In this document: positions 23,724 to 32,225 of the stretch, piece after piece | How positions within the stretch are numbered: position 1 is the stretch's first letter | Layout: each line of letters opens with the position of its first letter | Source: Candidatus Woesearchaeota archaeon CG10_big_fil_rev_8_21_14_0_10_45_16 | GTDB lineage: Archaea; Nanobdellota; Nanobdellia; Woesearchaeales; GW2011-AR9 | Reading direction: 5' to 3' | NCBI GenBank assembly: GCA_002762785.1 | Contig: PCXY01000003.1 | Location: 134,463 to 198,462, forward strand | DNA: 64,000 nt | The notes under the pieces: generated by a model | What the model was told of the DNA's origin: nothing | What the model saw: only the letters and a program-made list of their open reading frames with translations | Database searches by the model: none | Position numbers and translations under genes: made by a program

Positions 23724-23897
23724 ATGGTGGAATGGGATTTTTTTTCAGGTTCATTAAGAGATCTTTTTTATGATCCCGTAACGGGGAAGATTACTGTTTT
23801 GCACATCATCTCTGATCTGGCTCTTGTCTTGATCCCGGTAGTTATCGTGGTCTTATTGTGGTGGTGGATACGAAAAAAGACTAAAGGGAGTGGATGA
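23724..23897 (+). CDS. 57-residue single-pass membrane protein
   Basis: MVEWDFFSGSLRDLFYDP..., then one hydrophobic helix (LALVLIPVVIVVLLWWWI) and a basic end RKKTKGSG. ATG 23724 is preceded by AAAAGGTGATTCG, a GGTGA ribosome-binding site. The stop is followed within 80 nt by the histidine kinase gene, so it may be an accessory subunit or small regulator of the kinase (inference). Confidence 0.65.
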   Translation: MVEWDFFSGSLRDLFYDPVTGKITVLHIISDLALVLIPVVIVVLLWWWIRKKTKGSG

Positions 23898-23974
23898 TGA
23901 GAATAAAAAAATCTGATAGGTGGCATTTATGATCGTTGTTTTAGCCGACTTACCGCACTGGGTGTGATTTATCT

Positions 23975-25231
23975 ATGGACAAAAGAAAACAAAAGATCAT
24001 CACGATTATCTTGGTAGTGGCAGCTTTGATCACCGGAATCATCGTGTTCTTCCTCTCATTTTCGCTTAATGCTCAATATGATTATAGTGATCTGGGCGTG
24101 GTCTTTGACGGGGACAAAGCTCTTTTGTGGACGCACGTTATCACCAATCTCTTTATCGGTATCGCGTATATGTTCATCCCCATCACTTTGTTACGTTTGG
24201 TCAAGAAGACAGGGCATAAGATACCGTTCACCTGGACCTTCTTTGCTTTTGGAGGGTTTATCATCGCCTGTGGGGTAACTCATTTTATGGCTTCGCTGAC
24301 AACTTGGGTAGCAGTATGGTGGGTGGCGCAGATCATCAACTGGGCCACTGTTATCGTCTCCATGGGTACGGCCATTGCCATCGTCCCTTTAGTCCCTGAG
24401 GTAGTAGGATTGGTCGAGTCGGCTGCTCTCTCCGGGCAACGCAAGTCTGAACTGGAAGAAGCCAACAAGAAACTACAAGCAGAGATCAGGAATGCAAAGA
24501 AGGCTCGGCAAGATGTTGTCTTCTTGGGACAACTCAACAAACAGAAAGATCTATTCCTCTCTCAGGTTTCTCATGAGATCAAGACGCCGATCGTACCGAT
24601 CATGGGTTACGTGGAGATGATCAGTTCTGGCGAATATGGCAAGATCAGTAAAAAACAGAAAGAAAAGCTGGCTATCGTCTATCGTAACGTCCAACAGCTG
24701 CGGGATCTTATCAATGATATGCTCGACGCTTCCCGGCTTGACCTCAAGCGTCTGGAGCTTCATTTTACAAAGGTTGACCTCGCCGTTCTTGTTCATGATC
24801 TACGGGAAAATTTTCTGACGATGGCAAAACAGTTCAAGACTACGGTAACGTTGGATTGTCCTGCTAAAATTTTTATCACCTGTGACAAGGATCGCATCAG
24901 TCAGGCTGTCCAGAACATCATTAAGAATGCTATCGAGAACGGAAAGAAAGGGCAGAAGAATCAGATAACTATAACAGTCAAAGACCAGGGTGGATCGGTC
25001 ATGGTTGAGATTATCGATAAAGGAAAGGGGATCCCTAAAAAAGAGGTTAGGAAACTGTTCAACAAGTTTGAACGGACTGATCAAGCGGTCCATTCTGGCA
25101 CCACCGGCTCCGGGTTAGGATTGTATATATCTAAAGGGCTGGTGGAAGCTCATGGCGGGACGATCACGTTGAAGAGCAAAGAAGGGGTCGGCAGCGCGTT
25201 TACGATAACTCTTCCAAAGAAAACAAAATGA
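23975..25231 (+). CDS. Histidine kinase with ethylene-receptor-like sensor domain
   Basis: A 418-residue membrane kinase. Helix 1 is at residues 8-30. Residues 50-140 resemble the three-helix ethylene-binding domain of ETR1: ITNLFIGIAY (Tyr65 matches ETR1 Tyr32), FTWTFFAFGGFIIACGVTHF with Cys99 and His103 spaced like the copper ligands Cys65/His69. The ETR1 Asp25 position is Asn58. A coiled coil follows (150-190), then HisKA with SHEIKTP (His200) and HATPase_c with NAIENG, DKGKGIP and GSGLGLYIS. All catalytic boxes are intact. The receiver protein is the next gene. Confidence 0.9.
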   Translation: MDKRKQKIITIILVVAALITGIIVFFLSFSLNAQYDYSDLGVVFDGDKALLWTHVITNLFIGIAYMFIPITLLRLVKKTGHKIPFTWTFFAFGGFIIACGVTHFMASLTTWVAVWWVAQIINWATVIVSMGTAIAIVPLVPEVVGLVESAALSGQRKSELEEANKKLQAEIRNAKKARQDVVFLGQLNKQKDLFLSQVSHEIKTPIVPIMGYVEMISSGEYGKISKKQKEKLAIVYRNVQQLRDLINDMLDASRLDLKRLELHFTKVDLAVLVHDLRENFLTMAKQFKTTVTLDCPAKIFITCDKDRISQAVQNIIKNAIENGKKGQKNQITITVKDQGGSVMVEIIDKGKGIPKKEVRKLFNKFERTDQAVHSGTTGSGLGLYISKGLVEAHGGTITLKSKEGVGSAFTITLPKKTK

Positions 25232-25240
25232 GGTGGGAAC

Positions 25241-25636
25241 ATGACAACAGTTTTAGTCGTTGAAGATCGCTCTGATACCCGAAATATGGTGGTAGAAGCT
25301 TTACGAAAATCAGGATATGCGGTGCTGGAAGCTGAAGATGGTGAAAAAGCGCTGGAGATCGTAGGTTCTAAGAATGTGGATTGTATCCTTCTTGATATCC
25401 TTCTTCCTAAAAAAGACGGGGGGCAGGTGTTGACGGCAGTCAGGGCCAATAAGAAGAATGATCATATCAAGATAGTGATGATTACAGCTGCCAAAGCGAC
25501 GCCGGCAACCATCAGATTGTATAAGAAGAATGGAGCTAATGGCTTCTTGTTAAAACCTTTGCAGGTTAAAGAGATCAGGGATGAGATCGGCCGAGTGTTG
25601 AAAATGACCAAAAAAAAATCTGCGCATAGTCTGTAA
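25241..25636 (+). CDS. Stand-alone response regulator receiver (CheY-like)
   Basis: A 131-residue receiver domain: VLVVEDRSDTR (acid pocket), ILLDILLPKKDGG (phospho-Asp near residue 52), MITAAKA (Thr switch) and FLLKPLQ (Lys). No output domain, so it must act by protein-protein contact. ATG 25241 follows a GAGGTGGGAAC ribosome-binding site and lies 9 nt after the kinase stop; kinase and receiver are a cognate pair. Confidence 0.93.
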   Translation: MTTVLVVEDRSDTRNMVVEALRKSGYAVLEAEDGEKALEIVGSKNVDCILLDILLPKKDGGQVLTAVRANKKNDHIKIVMITAAKATPATIRLYKKNGANGFLLKPLQVKEIRDEIGRVLKMTKKKSAHSL

Positions 25637-25779
25637 GAAGAAACACTGCAATTATGGCTGATGGTTGCCGAAGGCTTAGAAAAATTCATAAGCAATTAAA
25701 CATTAAAATAAACATGTCAAGCGACAGCGTAACCTTGCACCGGGTTCGAAGCGCCTTAGTCAATGTCAGCTTCTTTTTT

Positions 25780-26190
25780 TTATGATCGCCACGCGTCTTT
25801 TACCAGTCCCGGCGCGATCTCCGCCAGCGGTTCCAGGACAAACCTCCTTTGGTAAAGACGAGGATGCGGTATCGTCAGCCCTGGCTCATCAATCTTCTGG
25901 TCATGGTAAAAAAGGATGTCGATGTCTATCGTCCTGGCTTTGCTCTTCCCTTTATCGGTCCGTCCCAATCTTTTTTCTATATCCTGGGTAAATAACAACA
26001 GTTCTCTTGGTGTCAAAGATGTTTTTATCTCAATCACCATGTTCAAAAATAAGCCACCGTCACAATCGACAGGTTCAGTAATATGTTCAGAAGACTTTTT
26101 CAGGATAGGACATCGTTCGCCGATACGTTTCAAAGCAACAGCTATATTCTTTTCCTTGTCGATGTTAGAACCTAAAGAAAGCAAGATCAT
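25780..26190 (-). CDS. folK: HPPK: 6-hydroxymethyl-7,8-dihydropterin pyrophosphokinase
   Basis: A 136-residue FolK protein. MILLSLGSNIDKEKNI is the start motif, SKARTIDIDILFYHDQ holds the metal-binding DxD, and LTIPHPRLYQRRFVLEPLAEIAP is the HPPK signature loop. It transfers pyrophosphate from ATP to 6-hydroxymethyl-dihydropterin in folate/pterin biosynthesis. It overlaps the rpo11 stop by 4 nt, so it is co-transcribed with a polymerase subunit. Bacterial-type FolK is unusual in archaea, most of which use an unrelated kinase; transfer is likely. Confidence 0.92.
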   Translation of the reverse strand: MILLSLGSNIDKEKNIAVALKRIGERCPILKKSSEHITEPVDCDGGLFLNMVIEIKTSLTPRELLLFTQDIEKRLGRTDKGKSKARTIDIDILFYHDQKIDEPGLTIPHPRLYQRRFVLEPLAEIAPGLVKDAWRS

Positions 26191-26456
26191 AATGCCTTAG
26201 CTTCTTTCTGGAACTCTTCTGCTTTCTTCTTGATAGATTTCAGAGCATCTTTCAGCGCTTTTCTTGGCTCAAGACCTTTAGTCTCCAGGAGGAACTGCGG
26301 TACACCGACTAAAGGGTGATCGACCCTGTAAGTGGCGATGACGATGCCGTCTATCTTCTGTAATTCAGTCTTAAGAAGGTTGCAGAAAGTATGGGTCTCG
26401 CCTTTCAGCTTGAACACCAGCTTGGTCTTGCTTTCTTCGAGAATGTTGAGTTCCAT
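26187..26456 (-). CDS. rpo11: DNA-directed RNA polymerase subunit Rpo11 (RpoL)
   Basis: An 89-residue full-length Rpo11 with MELNILEESKTKLVFKLKG, HTFCNLLKTELQ, ATYRVDHPLVGVPQFLLET and a C-terminal amphipathic helix that packs on Rpo3. TATA box TTTATAAA 30 nt before ATG 26456. The 5' end and promoter are duplicated as a decayed copy at 23511. Confidence 0.95.
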   Translation of the reverse strand: MELNILEESKTKLVFKLKGETHTFCNLLKTELQKIDGIVIATYRVDHPLVGVPQFLLETKGLEPRKALKDALKSIKKKAEEFQKEAKAL

Positions 26457-26496
26457 GCAACTCTATTTAGGGAGTTTATTTATAAATGTTTCTCTG
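26360..26496 (-). repeat. 137-nt direct repeat from the rpo11 5' end, copy 2 (intact)
   Basis: Parent or functional copy of the repeat at 23511-23647; it keeps the consensus TATA box. Confidence 0.9.
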
Positions 26497-26509
26497 TCTT
26501 GGAGTAAAC

Positions 26510-27550
26510 TTAAGCGCATGCCAATTCCTTCTCCCATAATGTCGCTCCTGGCTTTCTCTCGCCAGTATCGGTATAAAGCCCATTGTTCTGGAAGATCGTG
26601 AACGGATATTCATCGGGCAGTTTATTAAAGTAAAGATTCGCATCTTCTTTAAAGAACCACACGACGGCTTGTAGATCATACCTCTCTTTTAGTCTGAATA
26701 ATGTCGTCAACAACGAATCCTGGAAATCGGGTTGTATGCCTGTTTCAGAGATGAACAATATTTTATCGTCTATAGGGATCATGAAATCCTCAAAATTATA
26801 ATGGTTGATACTAACCTGCTCGGTGCTGGCAGGGTCAAAAAGATGAGGGTAGGTTGAGAAAGCAAAACCTTCTCCTAGTGAATCCCATTCAATCTTTTGA
26901 GGGTTTTTCTTATAAAACTCCCATTGAGTCGTCGGACCTATGACTATTGTTGTATCTTTGTTCTCTTCTTTGATCTCTTTCAGTAAGGATAGAAGGCTGT
27001 CAAAATCCTCTTTATCCGCATACATGTTGAACTCGATCGCCTGAGAAAGATAATCTGGTTTAAACTTTGAAACGAGATATCTGACCCATCTTTTGTAAAG
27101 CGTCCTGATCTGTTGGTCATTAAAATTATTTCCCGGCGGCACATACCCCAAGTTTCTTTCGGTTTCCCAGTTTGTCGCGACTCCGTTCCGGTCATTGTTG
27201 ATGGGGCTGACAGCCAGATAAACCTTTTTTTGAGATGCTCTTGTATGCAAAGCCAGGTTCTCGACCAACGTTTTGAATCCATCGTAGGCGGCGGCATCAT
27301 CTCCTGATAAGATACAATTATCGATATCCTCGCATTTACGGAGAATCTCCCATGGAACACTATCGCCGAAATGTAGAAGGATGAGATTCTCATCGTAACC
27401 ATTTACGTAACTGTTGGCGTCTGAGCTTATCAAAGCTCCTGGATAGAAAGCAGATCCTAACAAGATACACTCGTCAGGTTTCTCTTTAAGCGTAAGTATA
27501 CTTATGATGATTATGATCAAAGATAACAGGATGATCCATTTAAACTTCAT
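26510..27550 (-). CDS. Membrane-anchored extracellular glycosidase-like protein
   Basis: A 346-residue protein with one N-terminal transmembrane helix (FKWIILLSLIIIIISILTL) and an extracellular TIM-barrel-like domain. FAFSTYPHLFDP and ILFISETGIQPDF resemble the late strands of clan A glycosidases, where a conserved Glu (in SETG) is the nucleophile. The substrate cannot be read from sequence. ATG 27550 was chosen from the TATA box TTTATATA 29 nt upstream; an 18-residue longer reading exists. It lies upstream of rpo11 and is read in the same direction, but rpo11 has its own promoter. Confidence 0.68.
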   Translation of the reverse strand: MKFKWIILLSLIIIIISILTLKEKPDECILLGSAFYPGALISSDANSYVNGYDENLILLHFGDSVPWEILRKCEDIDNCILSGDDAAAYDGFKTLVENLALHTRASQKKVYLAVSPINNDRNGVATNWETERNLGYVPPGNNFNDQQIRTLYKRWVRYLVSKFKPDYLSQAIEFNMYADKEDFDSLLSLLKEIKEENKDTTIVIGPTTQWEFYKKNPQKIEWDSLGEGFAFSTYPHLFDPASTEQVSINHYNFEDFMIPIDDKILFISETGIQPDFQDSLLTTLFRLKERYDLQAVVWFFKEDANLYFNKLPDEYPFTIFQNNGLYTDTGERKPGATLWEKELACA

Positions 27551-27644
27551 GGAATCATGATTGAAAATAGATATATAAATCTTCCCAGCCCTATCTGTAT
27601 CCATTTCCGTTACTTTTTTATATGATTGTCAAAACTGTTTTATC

Positions 27645-28118
27645 ATGTCTTCCATGATCCTGGGACGAAGCAAGGTCGGCAAGGCCGTTTTTGCAGGGAG
27701 AGATTTTGTTAAAGGTGAGATGATCATCGAGTTTACCGGTCCGTTGCTGAAGAAAAAAGATCTTCCAAAACGGCTGAAACCGGAAGACGACCGCTATGTG
27801 CAGATCAGCAAGGACGAGTTCATGGGCGCTTCCGATGATTTTGATGATTACATCAACCATTCCTGCGACCCTAATTCTGGATTGAAAGAGATCAAAGGGA
27901 AACTGATCCTTTTTACGATCAAGGATATCAAAAAAGGAGAGGAGATCACCTGGGATTACTCCACGACGATGGCGGAAGACGATTGGGTGATGGCTTGCAA
28001 ATGTGGAGGTCCCAACTGCCGGAAAAAGATCGGCGATTTTAAAGATCTGCCTAAAGATCTACAGCAGAAATATATCCAGCTGGGTATCGTCCCGCAGTTT
28101 GCGCTTGATGAAGCTTAA
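27645..28118 (+). CDS. SET-domain lysine methyltransferase
   Basis: A 157-residue SET protein: VFAGRDFVKGEMIIEFTGPLL, YINHSCDPNSGL (the NHSCxPN cofactor-binding motif), then EEITWDYSTT with the catalytic Tyr. A post-SET-like cysteine cluster CKCGGPNCRKKIGDF follows, which can bind zinc with a SET-pocket Cys. Archaeal SET proteins may methylate chromatin proteins or other targets; the target here is unknown. Leaderless start from TTTATATG 28 nt upstream. Confidence 0.9.
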   Translation: MSSMILGRSKVGKAVFAGRDFVKGEMIIEFTGPLLKKKDLPKRLKPEDDRYVQISKDEFMGASDDFDDYINHSCDPNSGLKEIKGKLILFTIKDIKKGEEITWDYSTTMAEDDWVMACKCGGPNCRKKIGDFKDLPKDLQQKYIQLGIVPQFALDEA

Positions 28119-28162
28119 GGATACCCATATCTATATAAATCAAACCTAGTTTTTAATCTCTT

Positions 28163-29296
28163 ATGTCTGATGCAATTGATCTTCATCGAAAGTATAAAGG
28201 AAAATTAGAGATAAAGTCTAAAGTTCCTCTTAAAGACAAGGATGATCTTTCGCTAGCTTACACCCCTGGCGTCGCTGAAGTATCTCTGGCGATCGCTGAA
28301 GATAAAACTTTAGCTTATGAATTAACTTCTAAATGGAACATGGTTGCTGTTGTCAGCGATGGTACTGCCGTTCTTGGCTTAGGTGATATCGGGCCTGTTG
28401 CCGCATTGCCGGTGATGGAAGGCAAAGCAGTCTTGTTTAAAGAATTTGGCGGGGTCGATGCCATCCCTATCTGTCTGGACACTAAAGATACTGAAGAGAT
28501 AATAAAGACAGTGAAGTATCTTGAACCTTCCTTTGGCGGTATCAACCTGGAAGATATCTCGGCGCCGCGATGTTTTGAGATTGAAGAGAGATTGAAAAAA
28601 GAACTGAATATCCCTGTATTTCATGATGATCAGCATGGCACCGCTATTGTTGTCCTGGCTGGATTGATCAATGCACTAAAGATCGTCAAGAAAGATGTTT
28701 CTGCTATCAAAGTCGTTGTCAATGGCGCCGGAGCCGCTGGTATCGCCATATCCCGGTTATTACTTAGTTATGGAGTTAAGGATCTACTTCTCGTCGATTC
28801 AAAAGGGATTGTCTCAAAAGGTCGAGACGGAACAAATAGATATAAGCTGGAAGTGGTCGAGAAAAGTGATTATCATAAGGAAGGAAGCTTATCTGATGCT
28901 TTAATTGGCGCTGATGTTTTCATAGGTGTCTCTAAAGGTAACATCGTTACGGAAAAGATGGTCCGATCGATGGCCGAGAGGTCGATAATCTTTGCCATGG
29001 CTAATCCTACCCCGGAGATCTTTCCTGAGAAGGCTCATGCTGCTGGAGCGGCCGTTGTCGCTACTGGCAGAAGTGATTATCCGAACCAGATAAATAATGT
29101 CTTGGTGTTTCCTGGAATCTTTCGCGGCGTCTTGGATGCTCGTGTTAAGCAGATTACGGAAAAGATGAAACTGGCGGCGGCTAAAGCTTTGGCTAGTTTA
29201 GTGGAAAAACCTACGGCTGAGAAGATCATACCTGGGCCTTTTGAGAAAGGCGTGGCAGATGCTATTGCTGATGCTGTCAAAAGCTGTGTTAGGTGA
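28163..29296 (+). CDS. maeB: NAD(P)-dependent malic enzyme
   Basis: A 377-residue malic enzyme of the short bacterial/archaeal type: SLAYTPGVAEV, TDGTAVLGLGDIGPVAALPVMEGKAVL-type region, VFHDDQHGTAIVVLAGLINAL and a Rossmann GAGAAGIAISRLL. It decarboxylates malate to pyruvate with reduction of NAD(P). The phosphotransacetylase-like domain of long MaeB forms is absent. TATA box TATATAAA 31 nt before ATG 28163. It overlaps the next gene's upstream region. Confidence 0.95.
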   Translation: MSDAIDLHRKYKGKLEIKSKVPLKDKDDLSLAYTPGVAEVSLAIAEDKTLAYELTSKWNMVAVVSDGTAVLGLGDIGPVAALPVMEGKAVLFKEFGGVDAIPICLDTKDTEEIIKTVKYLEPSFGGINLEDISAPRCFEIEERLKKELNIPVFHDDQHGTAIVVLAGLINALKIVKKDVSAIKVVVNGAGAAGIAISRLLLSYGVKDLLLVDSKGIVSKGRDGTNRYKLEVVEKSDYHKEGSLSDALIGADVFIGVSKGNIVTEKMVRSMAERSIIFAMANPTPEIFPEKAHAAGAAVVATGRSDYPNQINNVLVFPGIFRGVLDARVKQITEKMKLAAAKALASLVEKPTAEKIIPGPFEKGVADAIADAVKSCVR

Positions 29297-29301
29297 GTTT
29301 G

Positions 29302-29523
29302 ATGCCGGGGCACAAGATACCGGACGATCTAAGAAATGTCTTACGTTCTTCACTCCTTGACAGATGGAATGATCTTACGCCCCTGGCGCGCAACGAATGG
29401 ATCTGCTGGGTCATATCTGTCAAGAAACCGGAGACCAGGGAGCAGCATATCCGGAGATTATGTGAAGACCTTCTCAAAGGAAAGAAGAGACCTTGCTGCT
29501 GGCCTGGCTGTAAGCACCGGTGA
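29302..29523 (+). CDS. YdeI/OmdA C-terminal-like small protein
   Basis: A 73-residue protein with the helical YdeI/OmdA pattern (IPDDLRNVLRSS...WNDLTPLARNEWICWV...KKPETREQHIRRLCEDLLKGKKRPC). It ends with CCWPGCKHR, a possible metal site. ATG 29302 follows an AGGTGA ribosome-binding site at 29291-29296 that overlaps the malic enzyme stop, so it is translated from the same message. Function is poorly defined for the family. Confidence 0.72.
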   Translation: MPGHKIPDDLRNVLRSSLLDRWNDLTPLARNEWICWVISVKKPETREQHIRRLCEDLLKGKKRPCCWPGCKHR

Positions 29524-29548
29524 GTGTTTGGTGTGTGGCATTAAATGA

Positions 29549-29559
29549 GGGAATCGGGT
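29549..29559 (+). repeat. Left end of 11-bp inverted repeat GGGAATCGGGT
   Basis: GGGAATCGGGT here is the exact reverse complement of ACCCGATTCCC at 34491-34501. The pair brackets the AT-rich nuclease/methyltransferase genes and may mark the ends of a mobile island. No transposase is present between them. Confidence 0.5.
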
Positions 29560-29638
29560 TTTTAAATGGCAAGTTATATAATAAATTAATAATATCTATA
29601 AAAAAATACAAATTATGCTTATTTACTAGAGAAATAAA

Positions 29639-30778
29639 ATGGATAAAGAAACAATAAAGAAGCTTTACGATGAATTTTTAAACGAGTACGATGCCGATAA
29701 AAAGGACCAAATTTGGCAAGAACAAAGTAAAATGTTTAGAGAATTTTGGACTGATTTTCTTCTAAATGATAACGTTAAGGAATTAAATGAATCACAGATT
29801 GATGAAATTGTTAAAATATTGGACAAAAATGCAAAAGGCAGTACTAAAGAAGATGAGGCTGTTGCAAAAGCAATGATCCCTCAAGGTGTTTGGAGGAGAA
29901 TGTTTAACGAGATTAAAGAAAATAAAGAGATTCGGGAAAAACTTTTCAAAATTATTAGCAGTGAAAATGATGAGGAAGTCATCTCAGCGGTAAATCACTT
30001 ATACAAAATCAATGAGGGAAGAAAGAATAGCTTAACTGGTAAAAGTGCAAATGCTATTTGTGCTATGATGTTTTCTTATAATCCAAAAAGGAACTTGTCT
30101 GTAATTTCTCTTAATAGTAGAGAAAGGATAATCCCATTTTTTGGATTTGAAAGCGTTGATTTTGAAAATGAAAGTCCTGGCGACAAAATCATAAAATCAA
30201 ATAAATCAATTATTAAAGGATTTAAATCTCTAGGAATATTTGATAGTCCTAGAACAATTTCTTGTTTTATCTATTGGAATCCAGTTATTGATGAAATGAG
30301 GAAAACCGGTCAAGCTGAAGAAGAAGTATCCACACCAACAGAAGAATCAGAGGACATTAGTTCAACAGAGAATTATCTTTTTTATATGGAAAAAGAATTA
30401 GAAAATTTCTTAATTGAAAATTGGGATAAAACAGAATTAGGTAAAAAATATGAATTAATAGAAGAAAATGGAGATTTAGTAAGTCAACAATATAGGACTG
30501 AGATTGGAATAATTGATATTCTTGTTAAGGATAAAGAAACAGGTCAATATGTGATTATTGAATTAAAGAAAAATCAAACCAGTGATGATACTATTGGACA
30601 ACTTACTAGGTATATGGGTTGGTTGGAAGAAAAAAAGACAAATGGCGAACCAACTAAAGGGATAATCATCGCCGCAAAATGGGACAAGAGGTTACATTAT
30701 GCCCTTAAAAAAGTAAAAGATGTAGAGGTATATCTCTACCAAGTAGATTTTAGATTAAACGAATTTAAACAAAAATGA
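29639..30778 (+). CDS. NucS-like PD-(D/E)XK nuclease with long N-terminal domain
   Basis: A 379-residue protein. Residues about 245-375 match the NucS/DUF91-type nuclease domain: ELENFLIENWDKTELG, a GIIDILVKDKETGQYVIIELKK core (D...ExK) and GQLTRYMGWLEEKK. The N-terminal 240 residues are charged and helical with a TPR-free pattern and are not recognised. It overlaps the next nuclease gene by 4 nt. Low GC and Lys/Asn-rich composition set it apart from the flanking genes. Likely defence or repair nuclease. Confidence 0.78.
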   Translation: MDKETIKKLYDEFLNEYDADKKDQIWQEQSKMFREFWTDFLLNDNVKELNESQIDEIVKILDKNAKGSTKEDEAVAKAMIPQGVWRRMFNEIKENKEIREKLFKIISSENDEEVISAVNHLYKINEGRKNSLTGKSANAICAMMFSYNPKRNLSVISLNSRERIIPFFGFESVDFENESPGDKIIKSNKSIIKGFKSLGIFDSPRTISCFIYWNPVIDEMRKTGQAEEEVSTPTEESEDISSTENYLFYMEKELENFLIENWDKTELGKKYELIEENGDLVSQQYRTEIGIIDILVKDKETGQYVIIELKKNQTSDDTIGQLTRYMGWLEEKKTNGEPTKGIIIAAKWDKRLHYALKKVKDVEVYLYQVDFRLNEFKQK

Positions 30779-32211
30779 AACCATTATCAAAATCAGACTA
30801 TACAATCGGGATGGAATGCCCTGGACATTTATGGCTGAAGTATAATGATAAAGAGAAAATTCCACCACATCCGCCTGGTGTATTAAAGAGATTTGAACAG
30901 GGAACTATGGTTGGTCAATTAGCAAAGAAACTTTTTCCTGATGGCGTGGATATTCCTGAAGAAGATTTTAAAGAGAATTTAGAAAAATCAAAAGAATTGC
31001 TTAAGGAAAGAAAAGTATTGTTTGAAGTTGCCATTCAAGTTGATAATCTCTATGGCAGAGCAGATATTCTTGTTCCTATTGGAAAAGATGAATGGGATGT
31101 TATTGAAGTTAAAAGTAGCACCAAAGTTGATAAGAAAAAACATTATTGGGATGTTTCATTTCAACTTTATGTTTATAGGAAAGCTGGTTTGAAGATTAGA
31201 AGATGTTTCTTAATGCATCTTAACAAAGAATATGTGCGAGATGGAGAAATTGAAGTTGAAAAATTGTTCGCTAAAGAAGATATTACTGCCGAAGTTGAGA
31301 AATTACAATCAGAAGTTCCTGAGAATATAGAATTTTTATGGGAAATTGTTAAATCTCCAAAATTTCCAAACACAGCAGAGAAAAACTATTGCACGCTTCC
31401 TAAGGAATGCCATGTTAAAGAACATTGTTGGGGATATCTGCCTGAACATCATGTTTTCCATTTGTACAATGGAAGAAAAAATAGAGAATTATATAACGAA
31501 GGGATTATTCATTTACATGATGTTCCTGATGAAAGATTATCTAATCCGCAACAGGCAATTCAGAAGAAAGGAAAAGTTCATATTGATAAGAAACAGCTTA
31601 AGGGGTGGTTAATCACTCTTGATAAAGTAGAATTACATCTTGACTTTGAAACTTGCTCTTTTGCAATTCCCAAATTTGATGGAACAAGACCATATCAACG
31701 ACTACCATTCCAGTTTTCTCTGCATGTAGTTCCTGGAGAACATTTTGAATACTTGCATGATGGAAATGATGATCCACGTCCAGCATTTTTGAAAGCATTG
31801 AAAGAGATGTTACCTGTAAAAGGTTCAGTAATTGTCTTCTCACAAGGCTTTGAAAGTTCAGTATTAAAAGAATTAGCAAGAGATTTTCCTGAGTATCAAG
31901 ATTGGGTCAAGAATGTTCTTTCACGAATGGTTGATTTAAGAGTTCCATTCAGCAAATTTTGGTATTATGATCCTGTGCAGAAAGGTTCAGCTTCCATTAA
32001 GAAGGTTTTACCGGCTATGACTGGAAAAGGTTACGGAGAAATGGCAATATCAGATGGAGATTGCGCTTCCATTGCTTATTTAGATATGAATTTTGGAGAG
32101 ATGAGTAAATCAAAGAAAGAACAGACAAGGAAGGATTTACTTGCATATTGTGAATTGGATACGGAAGCTATGGTTTGGATTGTTGAGAAACTAAAAGCTT
32201 TAATAGATTAA
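30775..32211 (+). CDS. Cas4/RecB-like nuclease fused to DUF2779 exonuclease domain
   Basis: A 478-residue protein. The N-terminal part is a Cas4-like PD-(D/E)XK nuclease (GRADILVPIG...WDVIEVKSSTK...FQLYVYR), with Cys in GMECPGH and YCTLPKECHVKEHC that could hold an iron-sulfur cluster. The C-terminal part is DUF2779, an RNase H-like 3'-5' exonuclease with LDFETCSF and late YCELDTEAMVW acidic motifs. Coupled to the NucS-like gene by a 4-nt overlap, so the two nucleases likely act together. Confidence 0.82.
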   Translation: MKPLSKSDYTIGMECPGHLWLKYNDKEKIPPHPPGVLKRFEQGTMVGQLAKKLFPDGVDIPEEDFKENLEKSKELLKERKVLFEVAIQVDNLYGRADILVPIGKDEWDVIEVKSSTKVDKKKHYWDVSFQLYVYRKAGLKIRRCFLMHLNKEYVRDGEIEVEKLFAKEDITAEVEKLQSEVPENIEFLWEIVKSPKFPNTAEKNYCTLPKECHVKEHCWGYLPEHHVFHLYNGRKNRELYNEGIIHLHDVPDERLSNPQQAIQKKGKVHIDKKQLKGWLITLDKVELHLDFETCSFAIPKFDGTRPYQRLPFQFSLHVVPGEHFEYLHDGNDDPRPAFLKALKEMLPVKGSVIVFSQGFESSVLKELARDFPEYQDWVKNVLSRMVDLRVPFSKFWYYDPVQKGSASIKKVLPAMTGKGYGEMAISDGDCASIAYLDMNFGEMSKSKKEQTRKDLLAYCELDTEAMVWIVEKLKALID

Positions 32212-32225
32212 TTAAACTACTTTTT

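Noticed and set aside
25725-25765. T-arm-like GGGTTCGAAGC suggesting a tRNA
   Set aside because: No acceptor stem, D-arm or anticodon stem can be drawn around it on either strand.
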